64,000 nt of DNA from Caldilineaceae bacterium (GTDB taxonomy: Bacteria; Chloroflexota; Anaerolineae; Caldilineales; Caldilineaceae), in contig JACKBC010000015.1 in the NCBI GenBank assembly GCA_020634755.1, positions 1 through 64,000 on the forward strand, written 5' to 3'. Positions within the stretch are counted from its first letter, which is position 1; every line of letters starts with the position of its first letter. The position numbers and the translations under genes are program-made. Positions 43,001 through 51,352 of the stretch are shown piece by piece. The notes below the pieces were generated by a model. The model made no database searches. It saw only the letters and a list, made by a program, of their open reading frames with translations, and was not told where the DNA came from.

Positions 43001-43317
43001 TGGCCGAACGCAGCGCCACCCAGCAGGCCGATGGCGTTATGGTGCGCTGGAGCACAGTCAGCGAAAGCGACATTGTGGGCTTCCACCTGTGGAAGAGCAA
43101 TGGCGTTCACGCTGAACAGCTGACCACCACAATGATTACGGCGCAGAAAGCTGGCCAGTCCTCTGGGGCTTCTTACGAATGGCTGCACGTCGGCGCTCAA
43201 CTGAATAGAGGTGACGCCTATCTGTTGGAGTTGGTCAAAGCCAATGGGACAACCGAGACTGCGATCATTGATGTCGTATCTGGAATTTCTATCTACCTAC
43301 CCTTGCTGGAGCGGTAG
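40057..43317 (+). CDS. Secreted DUF11/SdrD-B-like repeat surface protein
   Basis: This 1086-residue protein has a long signal peptide (hydrophobic LRLSVVLLAASLFMWLS, cleavage near SYAQ). An N-terminal beta domain is followed by an SdrD B-like module (SGYIWHDINNSGTDSRD, VELYRDNDAG). Four DUF11-type units then follow (FDLALVKQL, YDLALIKEL, YDLALVKAL, SLAITKVRNG), joined by Asp-rich, calcium-binding-looking linkers such as DADSTPDMTNGNG and DEDDNDYED. It ends with a domain containing VRWSTVSESDIVGFHLWKS and the tail IYLPLLER. It is probably a large extracellular or wall-associated filament or adhesion protein. The start is ATG 40057 with AGGAG upstream. A strong hairpin terminator follows the stop. 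Confidence 0.88.
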   Translation: MKQRTPPPSIQVAANHLCRDSGSMGIRVGLHPGLRLSVVLLAASLFMWLSTGVSYAQDISVSVSPNPAEVSEPVVATITFTNTGAPLASVPLTMTYDTLYVSYNSVAGSNPPSYGLTDGGVITWTDASSGAGLGTGSSLQVVVNLTAKDAIPSTNIMVSGPNATSGQGALTINEPPGKYQISGYIWHDINNSGTDSRDTSNPNEPLIPGVVVELYRDNDAGGSPFVWDATDALITTTVAADGTYTFTNVVGDGITDFIVRLAPSNFNPGGPLDGFIISDSLTDPATNSQPVTNLNTNVTGVNFGLYCRFDLALVKQLASGQSNTIAPGDDITFTLTITNQGIVPAENMVLVDYLPTGFTLSVAETDWTNGSAGMATTTLAGPLAGGESTTVDIILTAGAAVAGGMYTNTAEIAAADSVPKDLDGNSFPDADSTPDMTNGNGTNGNGGEDADLENDQVNEDGKVAGQDEDDHDPEPFTVAIYDLALIKELADGQAALVQPSDVVSFTITVKNQGTVSAGNFTVTDQIPSGMSYAGFQTGPVAAGSSCTGAAANPIFTCSIADLAPGGVITVTLAVRIDDATQSPFRNWAEISADSGDDIDSTPDTNTGIDNGVGFGTGPNDPVVNHNDIDHTAPNNNPLVDEDDNDYEDVSTSAVYDLALVKALAPGQSPFVNQGDTVNYLITVQNQGNLPSGAFTVADYIPAGMSYAGMSSSPFTVLPGGGIGAPNVSGSMFSIVITDMVPAETMYITLTLRVDDASQGPFRNVTEITSDSGNDVDSTPDGDPLNDPVIDHNDITHSGPTYDEPTEDEDDHDIEMLYVPSLAITKVRNGVNPFGLGDSISFTIRITNTGSVTITVLPLEDTYNNAFFAYDGGNPPTPAPDSATPGVLNWNDLLAGNAAYPNGLGIGQSMALDVYFVARADTGLLPATAPCVASGEAPNVVHVMNAMADLDGPGGMAPVMVIEDADDHDCDSAQIFNPTAVTLAERSATQQADGVMVRWSTVSESDIVGFHLWKSNGVHAEQLTTTMITAQKAGQSSGASYEWLHVGAQLNRGDAYLLELVKANGTTETAIIDVVSGISIYLPLLER

Positions 43318-43351
43318 GGTATAGATAAGAACTGTAATTCACGTAGAAACA

Positions 43352-43379
43352 GAAAAACCGGGCCAAGGCCCGGTTTTTC
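43352..43379 (+). terminator. Rho-independent terminator after the DUF11 gene
   Basis: A perfect 13-bp stem GAAAAACCGGGCC / GGCCCGGTTTTTC has a 2-base loop and internal T-run, 34 bases after the stop codon. It could work in both directions. Confidence 0.9.
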
Positions 43380-43481
43380 ATTTGTAACTTTCTGCTATTT
43401 TGGGGCTCTTTTGGATCTCAGGCGGTTGACGCACTGGCCGCATCCCTTCCAGGAAAGGAACCACACAAGATCCGGTTGATC

Positions 43482-43961
43482 CTATTTTTTCTGTGCCGAT
43501 ACATCTTGGACGGGAATTTCCTGTTCTTCGGCGGCAGAGGAACTTCCCGCCGCTTTGTCCTCTTTAAACTCAGCCGTCCATTTGTCGAGCTGTTGGCCTA
43601 ACATACGCAGACCGTTCATCAGATCTTCGGCCAGTTCGTGGGCGGTTTGGCTGGCCCCGACGCGTTCGGTAATGTCGTCCGCCACGTCTTTGGCTTTCTC
43701 CAATGACTCCTTGGTTTGCTCACTTTCGCGAATGCGTTGGAAACCTTCTTCCAGGCTTTCTACCACAGAGTTTAGACCTTTGCGGAGGTCTGCCTCCATC
43801 TGCTTGCGTTCATCGCTGGCCCACGCAGCCTGCGCTAGATCAACAAACCGAGAACCCAAACGGCCCAATTCGTCCATCAATTCCTGGCCGCTTACGCTGG
43901 CGCGGTCTTTGCGACCGGCTGCATCTTGCGCTTCCTCTCTTGCTGATTTATCGTTTTCCAT
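43482..43961 (-). CDS. Coiled-coil hypothetical protein
   Basis: This 159-residue, highly charged protein is mostly helical (GQELMDELGRLGSRFVDLAQAAW, RKGLNSVVESLEEGFQRIRE, AHELAEDLMNGLRMLGQQLDKW), with an Ala/Ser/Glu-rich tail. No signal peptide or membrane helix is seen. The pattern is that of a small coiled-coil or four-helix protein, broadly like other uncharacterised bacterial helical proteins; I cannot name a family. The start is ATG 43961 with AGGAG upstream. An inverted-repeat element separates it from upstream sequence. Confidence 0.75.
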   Translation of the reverse strand: MENDKSAREEAQDAAGRKDRASVSGQELMDELGRLGSRFVDLAQAAWASDERKQMEADLRKGLNSVVESLEEGFQRIRESEQTKESLEKAKDVADDITERVGASQTAHELAEDLMNGLRMLGQQLDKWTAEFKEDKAAGSSSAAEEQEIPVQDVSAQKK

Positions 43962-44015
43962 TTTGGATCTCCTATGGGAACTCAATGTCTCATTCGTCTT
44001 CAGCTACATATGTAG

Positions 44016-44095
44016 GACTTACGCAAGCCTGGCAGGAAACTTGTCCGGTTCGCCCTGCTGTTCTCTCCTGGCAATCCACAGGCGCTGCGTAAGTC
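44016..44095. mobile_element. GACTTACGCA-family MITE-like element (80 bp)
   Basis: The ends are GACTTACGCAAGCCT and GGCGCTGCGTAAGTC, inverted repeats with one offset. The interior contains CTCCTGGCAATCCACAGG, shared with 52339-52418 and in part with 38659-38770. Confidence 0.75.
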
Positions 44096-44149
44096 GAGGT
44101 ATTTCACAATTCGCATCGTGTACCAGAGTGGCAAGTTTGAAAACTTCTT

Positions 44150-45190
44150 CTACAATGGGCGCACAAAATGGGCCAAACCGTGGCCGGGCGTCAGCTCGAT
44201 CCGCACGGCCTCGCCAGCTGCATGCCGCACGGTGTGTGGCCCTTCGCAGCGCACCACGTTGCCCGAGGGCAGCTGCACTTCATATAGATAGGAGCCACCG
44301 CGATAGATGGTGTTCAGAATGCGCGCGGGCCCGGCCGGATCGGCAATGAGCGTCAGATCATCTGGACGCGTTGCGGCTTCAATGGGCGTGCCACTGGCCA
44401 CATTCACCGCTTGCGCCAAAAAGCCCAATTCAGTCTCCAATCCATTGGGTCGCGCCACGCCGTGCAGGAAAAAGGCAGAACCCATAAATTCGGCCACAAA
44501 GCGCGAGGCGGGTTGGGCATAGAGCTGCTCTGGCGCTGCTACTTGCTCCACCACGCCATCGTGCATGACGGCCACGCGATCGCCCAAAAAGAGCGCCTCT
44601 TCTTGATTGTGGGTGACCAAGATCACCGTGGCGCCGCTCTGCCGCAAAATCTGCAAGACGTCGCCGCGTAGCTGGTCGCGCAACCCTTCATCCAAGCCGG
44701 AAAAGGGCTCATCCAGCAGCAGCACGCGCGGTTTGGGCGCTAGCGCCCGGGCCAATGCCACCCGCTGCTGCTGTCCGCCGGAAAGCTCATGGGGCATCCG
44801 CTTTTCGGTCCCACTCAACCCCACCAAGGACAGCGTCTCGGCCACGCAAGCGCGCCGATCGACTTTGCGGCTCAACCCATAGGCCACATTGTCGCTTACG
44901 CTCATATGCGGGAAGAGCGCATAATTCTGAAAGACCATGCCCACTTGGCGCTGCTCTGGCGGCACAAAGCAGCCGGGGCCAGCCACTAGTCGTTCACCCA
45001 CATAAATGCGTCCTGCATCTGGCCGTTCGAAACCGGCGATCATGCGCAAGGTAGTGGTTTTGCCACAGCCGCTGGGGCCGAGCAACGCCATAATCTCACC
45101 CTTTTGGACGGACACACTGGCATTGTGAACCGCCGAATTTGTTTGGAACGTTTTCTTTAAATTTTCACAACGGACGGCTATTTCGTTCAT
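44150..45190 (-). CDS. Ferric-iron-type ABC transporter ATPase (FbpC/FutC family)
   Basis: This 346-residue ATPase has Walker A LLGPSGCGKTTTLRMIAG, Q-loop VFQNYALFPHMSV, ABC signature HELSGGQQQRVALARAL, Walker B RVLLLDEPFSGLD and the H-loop LVTHNQEEA. A C-terminal TOBE-like domain (about 240-346) is typical of the iron/polyamine/sulfate group. It drives import through the permease encoded just upstream. The start is ATG 45190, which overlaps the end of the permease gene by 26 bases, ensuring coupled translation. Together with the permease and binding protein this forms a full importer. Confidence 0.92.
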   Translation of the reverse strand: MNEIAVRCENLKKTFQTNSAVHNASVSVQKGEIMALLGPSGCGKTTTLRMIAGFERPDAGRIYVGERLVAGPGCFVPPEQRQVGMVFQNYALFPHMSVSDNVAYGLSRKVDRRACVAETLSLVGLSGTEKRMPHELSGGQQQRVALARALAPKPRVLLLDEPFSGLDEGLRDQLRGDVLQILRQSGATVILVTHNQEEALFLGDRVAVMHDGVVEQVAAPEQLYAQPASRFVAEFMGSAFFLHGVARPNGLETELGFLAQAVNVASGTPIEAATRPDDLTLIADPAGPARILNTIYRGGSYLYEVQLPSGNVVRCEGPHTVRHAAGEAVRIELTPGHGLAHFVRPL

Positions 45191-46859
45191 GACCTTTTTC
45201 ACGGATGATTTCAAACAACATGGGTAAGGAAGAGAGCAGCACAATCAACAATGCCGGCGCGGCGGCGGCGGCAAAAAACGCTTCTGAGACGGCGGACCAG
45301 ACTGCGGTGGCCAGCGTGCTAAAGCCAATGGGCGCCAGCAGCAAGGTGGCCGGTAGCTCCTTCATGGCAGTCAAAAAGATGAGACTCAAGCTGCCCCACA
45401 GACCGGGCCGCAAGAGCGGCAGCGTAATATCCCACAGCACGCGCCAGCGATTTTTCCCCAGACTGCGCGCCGCCTCCATCAAGCTGGGATTTATTTGCAG
45501 CAGCGAAGCGCGCACCACGCCCAGCGCTTGGGGCAGAAAAAGAACGCCATACGCCAAAATTAAAAGCGGCAGCGTCTGATAGAGCCAGGGTGCATGGTTG
45601 GCGCCAAAAAAGACCAGCGCCAGCGCAATCACAATGCCCGGTAGCGCAAAGGCCGAATAGGTGAGCCGCTCCAACAGATTGCTCAACCGACCGGCGTGAC
45701 GCACCACCAAAATGGCCACCGGCAGTGCCGCCAGCGTAATCACAATGGCGGCCAGGCCAGAGGCCAGCACAGAGTGCCCAATGGCTTGGCCCAGCGCTGG
45801 TATTGTCTCATGAACCAGCAGGCCGCGCACCAACCAGTAGACCAGGACTAGCGCCGGTAAAATCAAACTGAAGAGTGCCACCGCTGCGCAAAAGCAAAAT
45901 GCCGGCCAGCGCCACCACCCCAGATGCAAGATGGGCTGCGGGCGCACGGCGCCTGTGTCGCCCTGCACATAGCGGCCGCGCAGCCGCATTCTGGCTTCTA
46001 CCCACACAAAAAGCAGCGTAATACCCACCAGCAGCAGTGCCAACAGCGCCGCCTGGGACCGATCGAAAGAGCGATATTGGATATAAATCGCGCGGGTAAA
46101 GGTATCGTACCGCATAATGGCCACGGCGCCGAAATCGCGCAACGTGTAAAGCGCCACCAGGAGCCCCCCGGCGCCAATGGCCGGGCGCAACAGGGGCAGC
46201 GAGACGCGCCAGAAGGTGCGCACGCCTCCGTCGCCCAGGCTGCGTGCGGCTTCTTCAAGCGCCGGGTCCTGGCGCAGCAGCGCCGCGCGCATGCTGGTAA
46301 ACATGTAGGGATAGCTAAGCAGCGTCATGGTGAGCAGCGCGCCGGGAAAGCCATAAATTTCCGGCAGCCGCTCGACGCCCCATATGGGCTCAAGAAGCTG
46401 CTGCAATAAGCCGCGCGGGCCAAAGAGCGAAACCAACAAATAAGCGCCCACGTAGCTGGGGAATACCAGGGGCAGCGGCGCCAAAATAGCCCAAAGGCCC
46501 CGCCAAGGCACATCCGTACGTACGGTGAGCCAAGCCAATGGCGCCGCAATTGCACCGGACAGCAGCGTCACCGCCGCGGCCAGCCCAATGGTGCGCAGCA
46601 GCGTGGCCAATGTGTTGATGCGCCACAAATTTTGCCAAGCCGCTGGGCCGGCCTCTGCCGCACGGATAATCAGATAAAACAGAGGCAGCAGAAGCGCCAC
46701 GGCAATGGCTGCTCCCGCTGCCCAAAGCAGCCAGGTGGGCAGCTGGTTGCTCCAATATCCCGAGCGGAGTCCACTCAATTTTAGACGTTCAGACCCAATA
46801 GACAAGATGCTATGTTCGTCGAAATGTTCTGTTTGGCAAGATGCGATGAATATCAACAT
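45165..46859 (-). CDS. Ferric-iron-type ABC transporter permease (two fused permease units, FbpB family)
   Basis: This 564-residue protein has about twelve membrane helices in two homologous halves. Each half carries an EAA loop: LEEAARSLGDGGVRTFWRVSLPLLRPAI in the first and LMEAARSLGKNRWRVLWDITLPLLRPG in the second. This fused layout is typical of FbpB/ThiP-type permeases for ferric iron or thiamine. The ATG at 46859 has no ribosome site and lies inside a run of short degenerate repeats, so the true start may be a TTG further in, before LRSGYWSNQLPTW. It is followed by the ATPase with overlap and preceded by the binding-protein gene. Confidence 0.9.
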   Translation of the reverse strand: MLIFIASCQTEHFDEHSILSIGSERLKLSGLRSGYWSNQLPTWLLWAAGAAIAVALLLPLFYLIIRAAEAGPAAWQNLWRINTLATLLRTIGLAAAVTLLSGAIAAPLAWLTVRTDVPWRGLWAILAPLPLVFPSYVGAYLLVSLFGPRGLLQQLLEPIWGVERLPEIYGFPGALLTMTLLSYPYMFTSMRAALLRQDPALEEAARSLGDGGVRTFWRVSLPLLRPAIGAGGLLVALYTLRDFGAVAIMRYDTFTRAIYIQYRSFDRSQAALLALLLVGITLLFVWVEARMRLRGRYVQGDTGAVRPQPILHLGWWRWPAFCFCAAVALFSLILPALVLVYWLVRGLLVHETIPALGQAIGHSVLASGLAAIVITLAALPVAILVVRHAGRLSNLLERLTYSAFALPGIVIALALVFFGANHAPWLYQTLPLLILAYGVLFLPQALGVVRASLLQINPSLMEAARSLGKNRWRVLWDITLPLLRPGLWGSLSLIFLTAMKELPATLLLAPIGFSTLATAVWSAVSEAFFAAAAAPALLIVLLSSLPMLFEIIREKGHERNSRPL

Positions 46860-46906
46860 GTGATGTTCATCAAGATGCTATGGCGGGCGAGATGCTCTGT
46901 GCGTCG
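46804..46906. repeat. Six degenerate ~17-bp tandem repeats
   Basis: Units resemble AAGATGCTATGTTCGTC (46804, 46822, 46838, 46855, 46872, 46890). They fill the gap between the binding-protein stop and the permease and run into the annotated permease start. Confidence 0.6.
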
Positions 46907-46921
46907 AGCAACCTGGCTCGT

Positions 46922-48031
46922 TTAGGGCAAAACGCCAGTATCAATGAGCAGTTGGGTAGTGCCTTGCAGATCGGCTAACTCGGTCAGACGAATGGGGGCC
47001 GCGTTTAGCTCAGCGAGCGCAGGCAAATTTTCGGGGATAGCTACGCCTTCAATGACCGGATATTCGCTGGTTTCCGTCACAAAATATTGCTGTGCCGCTG
47101 TGGAAACCAGATACTCGATCAGCTTAAGCGCATTGGCCTCATTGGGGCCGGTGGCCAAGCGACCCACACCGGCCACCATGACTAGTGAACCAGGACCGCC
47201 ACTGTTGAGAAAATGATTGCGCGCCGGAAAGCCTTCACCCTCTTCGGCCAGAAAACGGTACAGATAGTAGTGATTGACAAAGCCCGCATCAATTTCGCCG
47301 GCGCCCACAGCCGCCACAATGGGCGAGTTGCCTTCAAACACAACGGGCTCGTTGGCCTGGATGCCCAGCAGCCAATCCCGCGTCTGCTCTTCTCCCCACA
47401 TGGCGCGCATGGCGGTGACCATAGCCTGGAAAGAGGCGTTGGTGGGCGCCCAGCCAATGCGGCCTGCCCACTGTGGATCGGTAAAATCCGCAATGTCATT
47501 GGGCAGATCGGCGGGCATGAGGGCCGTTGTGTTGTAGACAACGACGCGAGCGCGGCCCGAGACGCCAACCCATGCCCCGTTTGGTGAGCGGAATTCAGAA
47601 AGCACCTTGTTGGCAATCGACTCTGGAAGTGGCGCCAATAGCCCGGCGTTGTCGACTGCGCCCAGCCCACCGGGATCCTGTGCGAAAAAGATATCTGCCG
47701 GTGAGTTCGTTCCTTCTTCCAAAAGCGTGGCGGCCATCTCTGCGGTGCCACCATAGCGCACCTGTACGTCAATACCCGTTTCCTGGCTAAATTTATCCAG
47801 AATTGGTCCCACCAAATTTTCGCTGCGACCAGAATAGACCACAACGGCGCCTGTCTCTGCTGCGTCATCATCGGCGCCGCCAGCCGCGGGCGTCGCTGCT
47901 ATAGGGGCGCAGGCAGCCATCAACAGCGTGCCTATGATTAGCAGCGCTGCCATTTGCAAGTGCTGCCGCCATTGCGGCTTTACAATGAATGGGTGACGCT
48001 GAACGAACTGAACCACAAAATTATTCTCCAT
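46922..48031 (-). CDS. Iron ABC transporter substrate-binding lipoprotein (FbpA/FutA/IdiA family)
   Basis: This 369-residue lipoprotein has the lipobox LLMAAC. The mature domain starts VVVYSGRSENLVGPILDKFS, the usual iron-binding-protein opening. It continues RYGGTAEMAATLLEEG, PADIFFAQDPGGLGAV and WVGVSGRARVVVYNT. A Tyr pair in FVNHYYLYRF corresponds to the ferric-ion-binding tyrosines of FbpA-type proteins. It captures ferric iron outside the membrane and delivers it to the FbpB-type permease. ATG 48031 is preferred to an in-frame TTG at 48070. No clear Fur box was recognised upstream. Confidence 0.92.
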   Translation of the reverse strand: MENNFVVQFVQRHPFIVKPQWRQHLQMAALLIIGTLLMAACAPIAATPAAGGADDDAAETGAVVVYSGRSENLVGPILDKFSQETGIDVQVRYGGTAEMAATLLEEGTNSPADIFFAQDPGGLGAVDNAGLLAPLPESIANKVLSEFRSPNGAWVGVSGRARVVVYNTTALMPADLPNDIADFTDPQWAGRIGWAPTNASFQAMVTAMRAMWGEEQTRDWLLGIQANEPVVFEGNSPIVAAVGAGEIDAGFVNHYYLYRFLAEEGEGFPARNHFLNSGGPGSLVMVAGVGRLATGPNEANALKLIEYLVSTAAQQYFVTETSEYPVIEGVAIPENLPALAELNAAPIRLTELADLQGTTQLLIDTGVLP

Positions 48032-48425
48032 GAAACAACCATTCCTTCGTTTGAGTGATGGGAAGAGCAACGGATAAATCGGCGCCTGACCGCGAAAAGT
48101 CGCTACAGCGGCTTAATGCCAAGCGATCGAACCGGGGGATGGGTCAAGCCTACCATACGGAATTGGTCAATTCAATAGAATATATGTGCCAATTTCAAGA
48201 AAAAAGCAACGGCATTTGTGAATTTCTTGGCTAAGCGGGGTTGGTATGTATATTAACGGGGGTTAATAAAAAAGTTCAGAGGGTGTAAACCTGTCAGGCC
48301 CTAGACGCTTGTTTACTGGCATCGACAACTTTTGCCAATAGTTCAGAAAAGTCTATGAAAGGGCCTGACAGGTTGCACTTTAACCTTATGTAACCTTATG
48401 AGATGTAACCTTATGCGATGTAACC
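48032..48425. other. Intergenic region upstream of the iron transporter, with inverted and direct repeats
   Basis: This region separates the iron operon from the SPFH genes. It holds a long inverted repeat (48288-48374) and four copies of TAACCTTATG starting at 48381. I see no recognisable riboswitch or Fur box. Confidence 0.6.
48288..48374. repeat. Inverted repeat with 15-bp arms
   Basis: AACCTGTCAGGCCCT at the left and AGGGCCTGACAGGTT at the right are perfect inverted repeats about 57 bases apart. It lies downstream of the SPFH cluster; a terminator-like or MITE-like role is possible. Confidence 0.75.
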
Positions 48426-48430
48426 TTATG
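48381..48430. repeat. Four direct repeats of TAACCTTATG
   Basis: Exact 10-bp copies start at 48381, 48391, 48406 and 48421. The last contains the stop codon of the SPFH gene on the minus strand. Confidence 0.85.
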
Positions 48431-49676
48431 CGGCGGATTCCACTTGCTCGACTCCGGCTACGCCACCTAACACAGCCGCCAGCCGTCGATTCATGTCGGC
48501 GTCGATGGCGCTGGGGTGAATGGCCGAAATCGGTCCATCCTGCTTGGGGCGCCCGCTGATCACCGTGACCTGATCCACCGGGAAGAGATCCATGGCGCCG
48601 GCAAACTGGCTGACGATCTCGCCAAATTTATCGATGATATAGGCCGTTGCGCCCTGTTCACCACCGGCTTGCAGAATCTCGATGGTGTGTGCAAGCTGCT
48701 CCAATTCTGCCTGGGCCTGACCGCGAATACCGGCTACTTCCGCCATGGCGTTTTCCACCAGCTTCTGCTTGGTAGCCTCTGCCGGCACAATTAAGGTGGC
48801 CGCCAGCCGCGCTTTGACCATTTCGATGCGCTGCTTTTCAGCTTCAATCTGGGCCAGCACGCCGGCCACTTCCGATTCTGCATTGCGCGTGGCTTCCTGC
48901 ATACCCACCACGCCGCGCTGCTTCTCTTGCGCCACTTTCACTCTGGTGTCTGCATCCAGGCGGGCGTATTCATTGCGCAATTCCTGAATGGTCACCTCGG
49001 CCCGACGCGCCTCCTGCTCTTCCTTGGAGGAAGCCCGCGCCCCTGCTTGTGCCTCGCGTGATTGGGACTGGGCGTTGGCAGTTTGAATGCGCTTGAGCAA
49101 CGCAATATAGAGATCCGGCTCCTCCACGCCGTCTAGGCGATGATCGTCTACATCGGCAATGTTCATGGTAGTGATTTCCAGCCCAATGCCTTCTAGGTCA
49201 GACTTGCAGACCATAATCATGTTCTGAATCAGCCGCTCTTTGTGGCTCATCACCTCTTCGGGCGTCATAGAGGCAATGGAATCGCGCAGATGGCCTTCGA
49301 TGATCGACGTGGCAATTCCTTGCAGATCTTCCCATCTGTCGGTCAGGTGCAAAATGCGCTTGACGGCGTTGACCATGCCCCGCTCGGACTTGGCCACGGC
49401 AAAGCTGACGGTGGCGGTTACGGTGAGCGGCACAATGCCCTTGGCAATGGCCGATTCAACGGCCACGGTGGTTGTTTGCGGCGTCAAATCCATTGTGTTG
49501 AAGCGGTTGATTAATGGGAGCACAAAGACGCGTCCCCCGCGAAACATGCGGAACGACTTGCCTTTGCCATGCACCACAGCCAACTGGCTGGGCGGCACCA
49601 GCTTCATCTTGGAAATGAGCTGGACCACCAGCGTTAGAACGATTAGCAATGTTAATGTTGCGACAAAGCCACTCAT
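48426..49676 (-). CDS. SPFH-domain (flotillin-like) membrane protein 2
   Basis: This 416-residue protein has one N-terminal membrane helix (VATLTLLIVLTLVVQLIS). Next is an SPFH/Band 7 domain (about 30-190: GKGKSFRMFRGGRVFVLPLINRFNTMDLTP, GIVPLTVTATVSFAV, IIEGHLRDSIASMTPEEV). A long Ala/Glu/Gln-rich coiled coil follows (about 195-330). Flotillins organise membrane microdomains and oligomerise through the coiled coil. It starts two bases after the stop of the other SPFH gene, with AAAGGAG at the start. The pair likely forms a hetero-oligomer. The C-terminal tail is short and unusual. Confidence 0.9.
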   Translation of the reverse strand: MSGFVATLTLLIVLTLVVQLISKMKLVPPSQLAVVHGKGKSFRMFRGGRVFVLPLINRFNTMDLTPQTTTVAVESAIAKGIVPLTVTATVSFAVAKSERGMVNAVKRILHLTDRWEDLQGIATSIIEGHLRDSIASMTPEEVMSHKERLIQNMIMVCKSDLEGIGLEITTMNIADVDDHRLDGVEEPDLYIALLKRIQTANAQSQSREAQAGARASSKEEQEARRAEVTIQELRNEYARLDADTRVKVAQEKQRGVVGMQEATRNAESEVAGVLAQIEAEKQRIEMVKARLAATLIVPAEATKQKLVENAMAEVAGIRGQAQAELEQLAHTIEILQAGGEQGATAYIIDKFGEIVSQFAGAMDLFPVDQVTVISGRPKQDGPISAIHPSAIDADMNRRLAAVLGGVAGVEQVESAA

Positions 49677-49678
49677 GG

Positions 49679-51109
49679 TTATTGCTCCTTTTTCTGCACA
49701 AGTTGGGCTTTAGCGGTGCTGGCTTGACCATTCTTGCCCTGGCCATTGGCCACGAGAACGGTGTTGCTGCTGCCCATAAACTGCTTGATGCTAATGCCAA
49801 AGCCCTCTTCCAGCTGGTGCAAGAAATTGACCAGCGCGGCCGGGCCGCGATTCACTGCACTGTTAAAGCCATCTTCCTCATTGAGCACCAGGAGCTCATT
49901 GACGCGCTGATTTTTTGCATGCGTTTGATAAGCGCTAAAGAGCGCCGGCATCTGGTTGACAAAGAGCGCCAGCTTGCCAATATCACCGCTCTTATTGAGC
50001 AGCGTCACTTTTTGGCGCAACAATTCGTTGTGCGTCTGCTTGACCAGATTGACCGCCTCACCTTCACCCGCGGCAACCAGTTCGGCAGACCGACGCTGGG
50101 CTTCGGCCAATTGGGTGACCTCAGAGCGATTTTTCAGCTGCTGAAGCTCCACCTTCATCTCTTCCACCTGGCGCTGACCCTGGCTTTCCGCCTCGGCAAT
50201 GGCGCTGTCCGACTCGAGTCGCGCCCGGTTGATGGCCGCCGTACATTGGCGACGGAACACTTCCAGCTCCTGCTGCACTTCCAGAATGCGTTCATTGGCC
50301 TGGCTTTCGGCTACCTCCTGCCGGCGCTTGGCATCCGATTCGGCGCGCTCGGCGCGCGAGCGCAGTCGCGCCTCTTCAATTTCCACCTCTTTGCGCTTGC
50401 GCGACAGGGTTTTGTTGGCCAGGTTGGCAATGTAGCTGGACGTATCCCAAATGCGCTGGAGCGAAACCGACACCACCTCAATGCCAAAGGTGCTCAAGTC
50501 CTGCTGACAATCTTCCAGCAGCACCTGACGGAAGATGGCGCGTTCGCCGTCAGCGCTTTCGGCATTCTGCTGGGCAATTTGCGTTTTGAAAGCCTCATCG
50601 GCAATCTCGGCCAGCTCTACATCTTCGATGCCGTCGGCGCTTTCGACCATGCCAATGGCCTGCAGTGGTGTGGTCTTGTTGAGCGCCGCCCGGAAGTTAC
50701 CGATCATGGTCTGCTGGATCTGCTCCTGAATCTGCCCGCGCGATTTGCCCAAAAGCTGCTGCACGGCGCTATAGAGCAGCGCCTCCTGCTGGTCGTCGAT
50801 GCAGACGCAGGCCGTAGCATCTGCACCTACATTGATGCCATTGGCCGAGTTGACCCCTTCTACACGTACGTTGATGGGGATAATGGTCAGGTCTACAGCC
50901 TGCACGCTTTGAATAAAGGGGATGACAAACGTCCAGCCGCCCTTTTGCAAGCGAAAGCCATATTTGCGACCATCCACCACGGTCTGTGAGCCACCAGTCA
51001 CCACCAAGATGTGGTTGGATGGACAGACGCGAATCATAGACCGCAACAAAATAAGTACAATGACAAATAGCAGAATTGCCAAAATTCCGCCCGCCATGCC
51101 GGTTACCAT
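49679..51109 (-). CDS. SPFH-domain (flotillin-like) membrane protein 1
   Basis: This 476-residue protein has an N-terminal membrane helix (MAGGILAILLFVIVLILLRSM), an SPFH domain (about 25-210: VCPSNHILVVTGG, GWTFVIPFIQSVQAVDLTIIPI, KSRGQIQEQIQQTMIGNFRAAL) and an extended coiled coil (ARLRSRAERAESDAKRRQEVAESQAN and on to about 400). It resembles FloT/YuaG-type flotillins in length and layout. AAAGGAGCTGC lies before ATG 51109. It lies between the NfeD-like gene and the second SPFH gene, the usual NfeD-flotillin pairing. Confidence 0.9.
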   Translation of the reverse strand: MVTGMAGGILAILLFVIVLILLRSMIRVCPSNHILVVTGGSQTVVDGRKYGFRLQKGGWTFVIPFIQSVQAVDLTIIPINVRVEGVNSANGINVGADATACVCIDDQQEALLYSAVQQLLGKSRGQIQEQIQQTMIGNFRAALNKTTPLQAIGMVESADGIEDVELAEIADEAFKTQIAQQNAESADGERAIFRQVLLEDCQQDLSTFGIEVVSVSLQRIWDTSSYIANLANKTLSRKRKEVEIEEARLRSRAERAESDAKRRQEVAESQANERILEVQQELEVFRRQCTAAINRARLESDSAIAEAESQGQRQVEEMKVELQQLKNRSEVTQLAEAQRRSAELVAAGEGEAVNLVKQTHNELLRQKVTLLNKSGDIGKLALFVNQMPALFSAYQTHAKNQRVNELLVLNEEDGFNSAVNRGPAALVNFLHQLEEGFGISIKQFMGSSNTVLVANGQGKNGQASTAKAQLVQKKEQ

Positions 51110-51352
51110 AAGCAGCTCCTTTTTGAATATAGTTAGAATTTATCTTGAAAATCGGTTAATGAGTGTTGACGTTGGTTCTTCAGGATTTCATGGGGTGACG
51201 TCCCCGGCACTTATGCTCGTCTCCCGAGACCTTTCGTGGAAAGCGCCGGGGACATACACTGTCAACCACCTGAGATCTGGTTGAACCTTGATGTTTTGTG
51301 TTTTGATTTTTGATGTTTATGTAACGCTTCGTCTTTTACTACGCCACTTTTA

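Noticed and set aside
48032..48425. Possible TPP or other riboswitch before the ABC transporter
   Set aside because: No conserved riboswitch core was recognisable, and the binding protein looks iron-specific.
49649..50989. 446-codon plus-strand open frame
   Set aside because: Antisense of the SPFH coiled coil, a usual source of long false frames.
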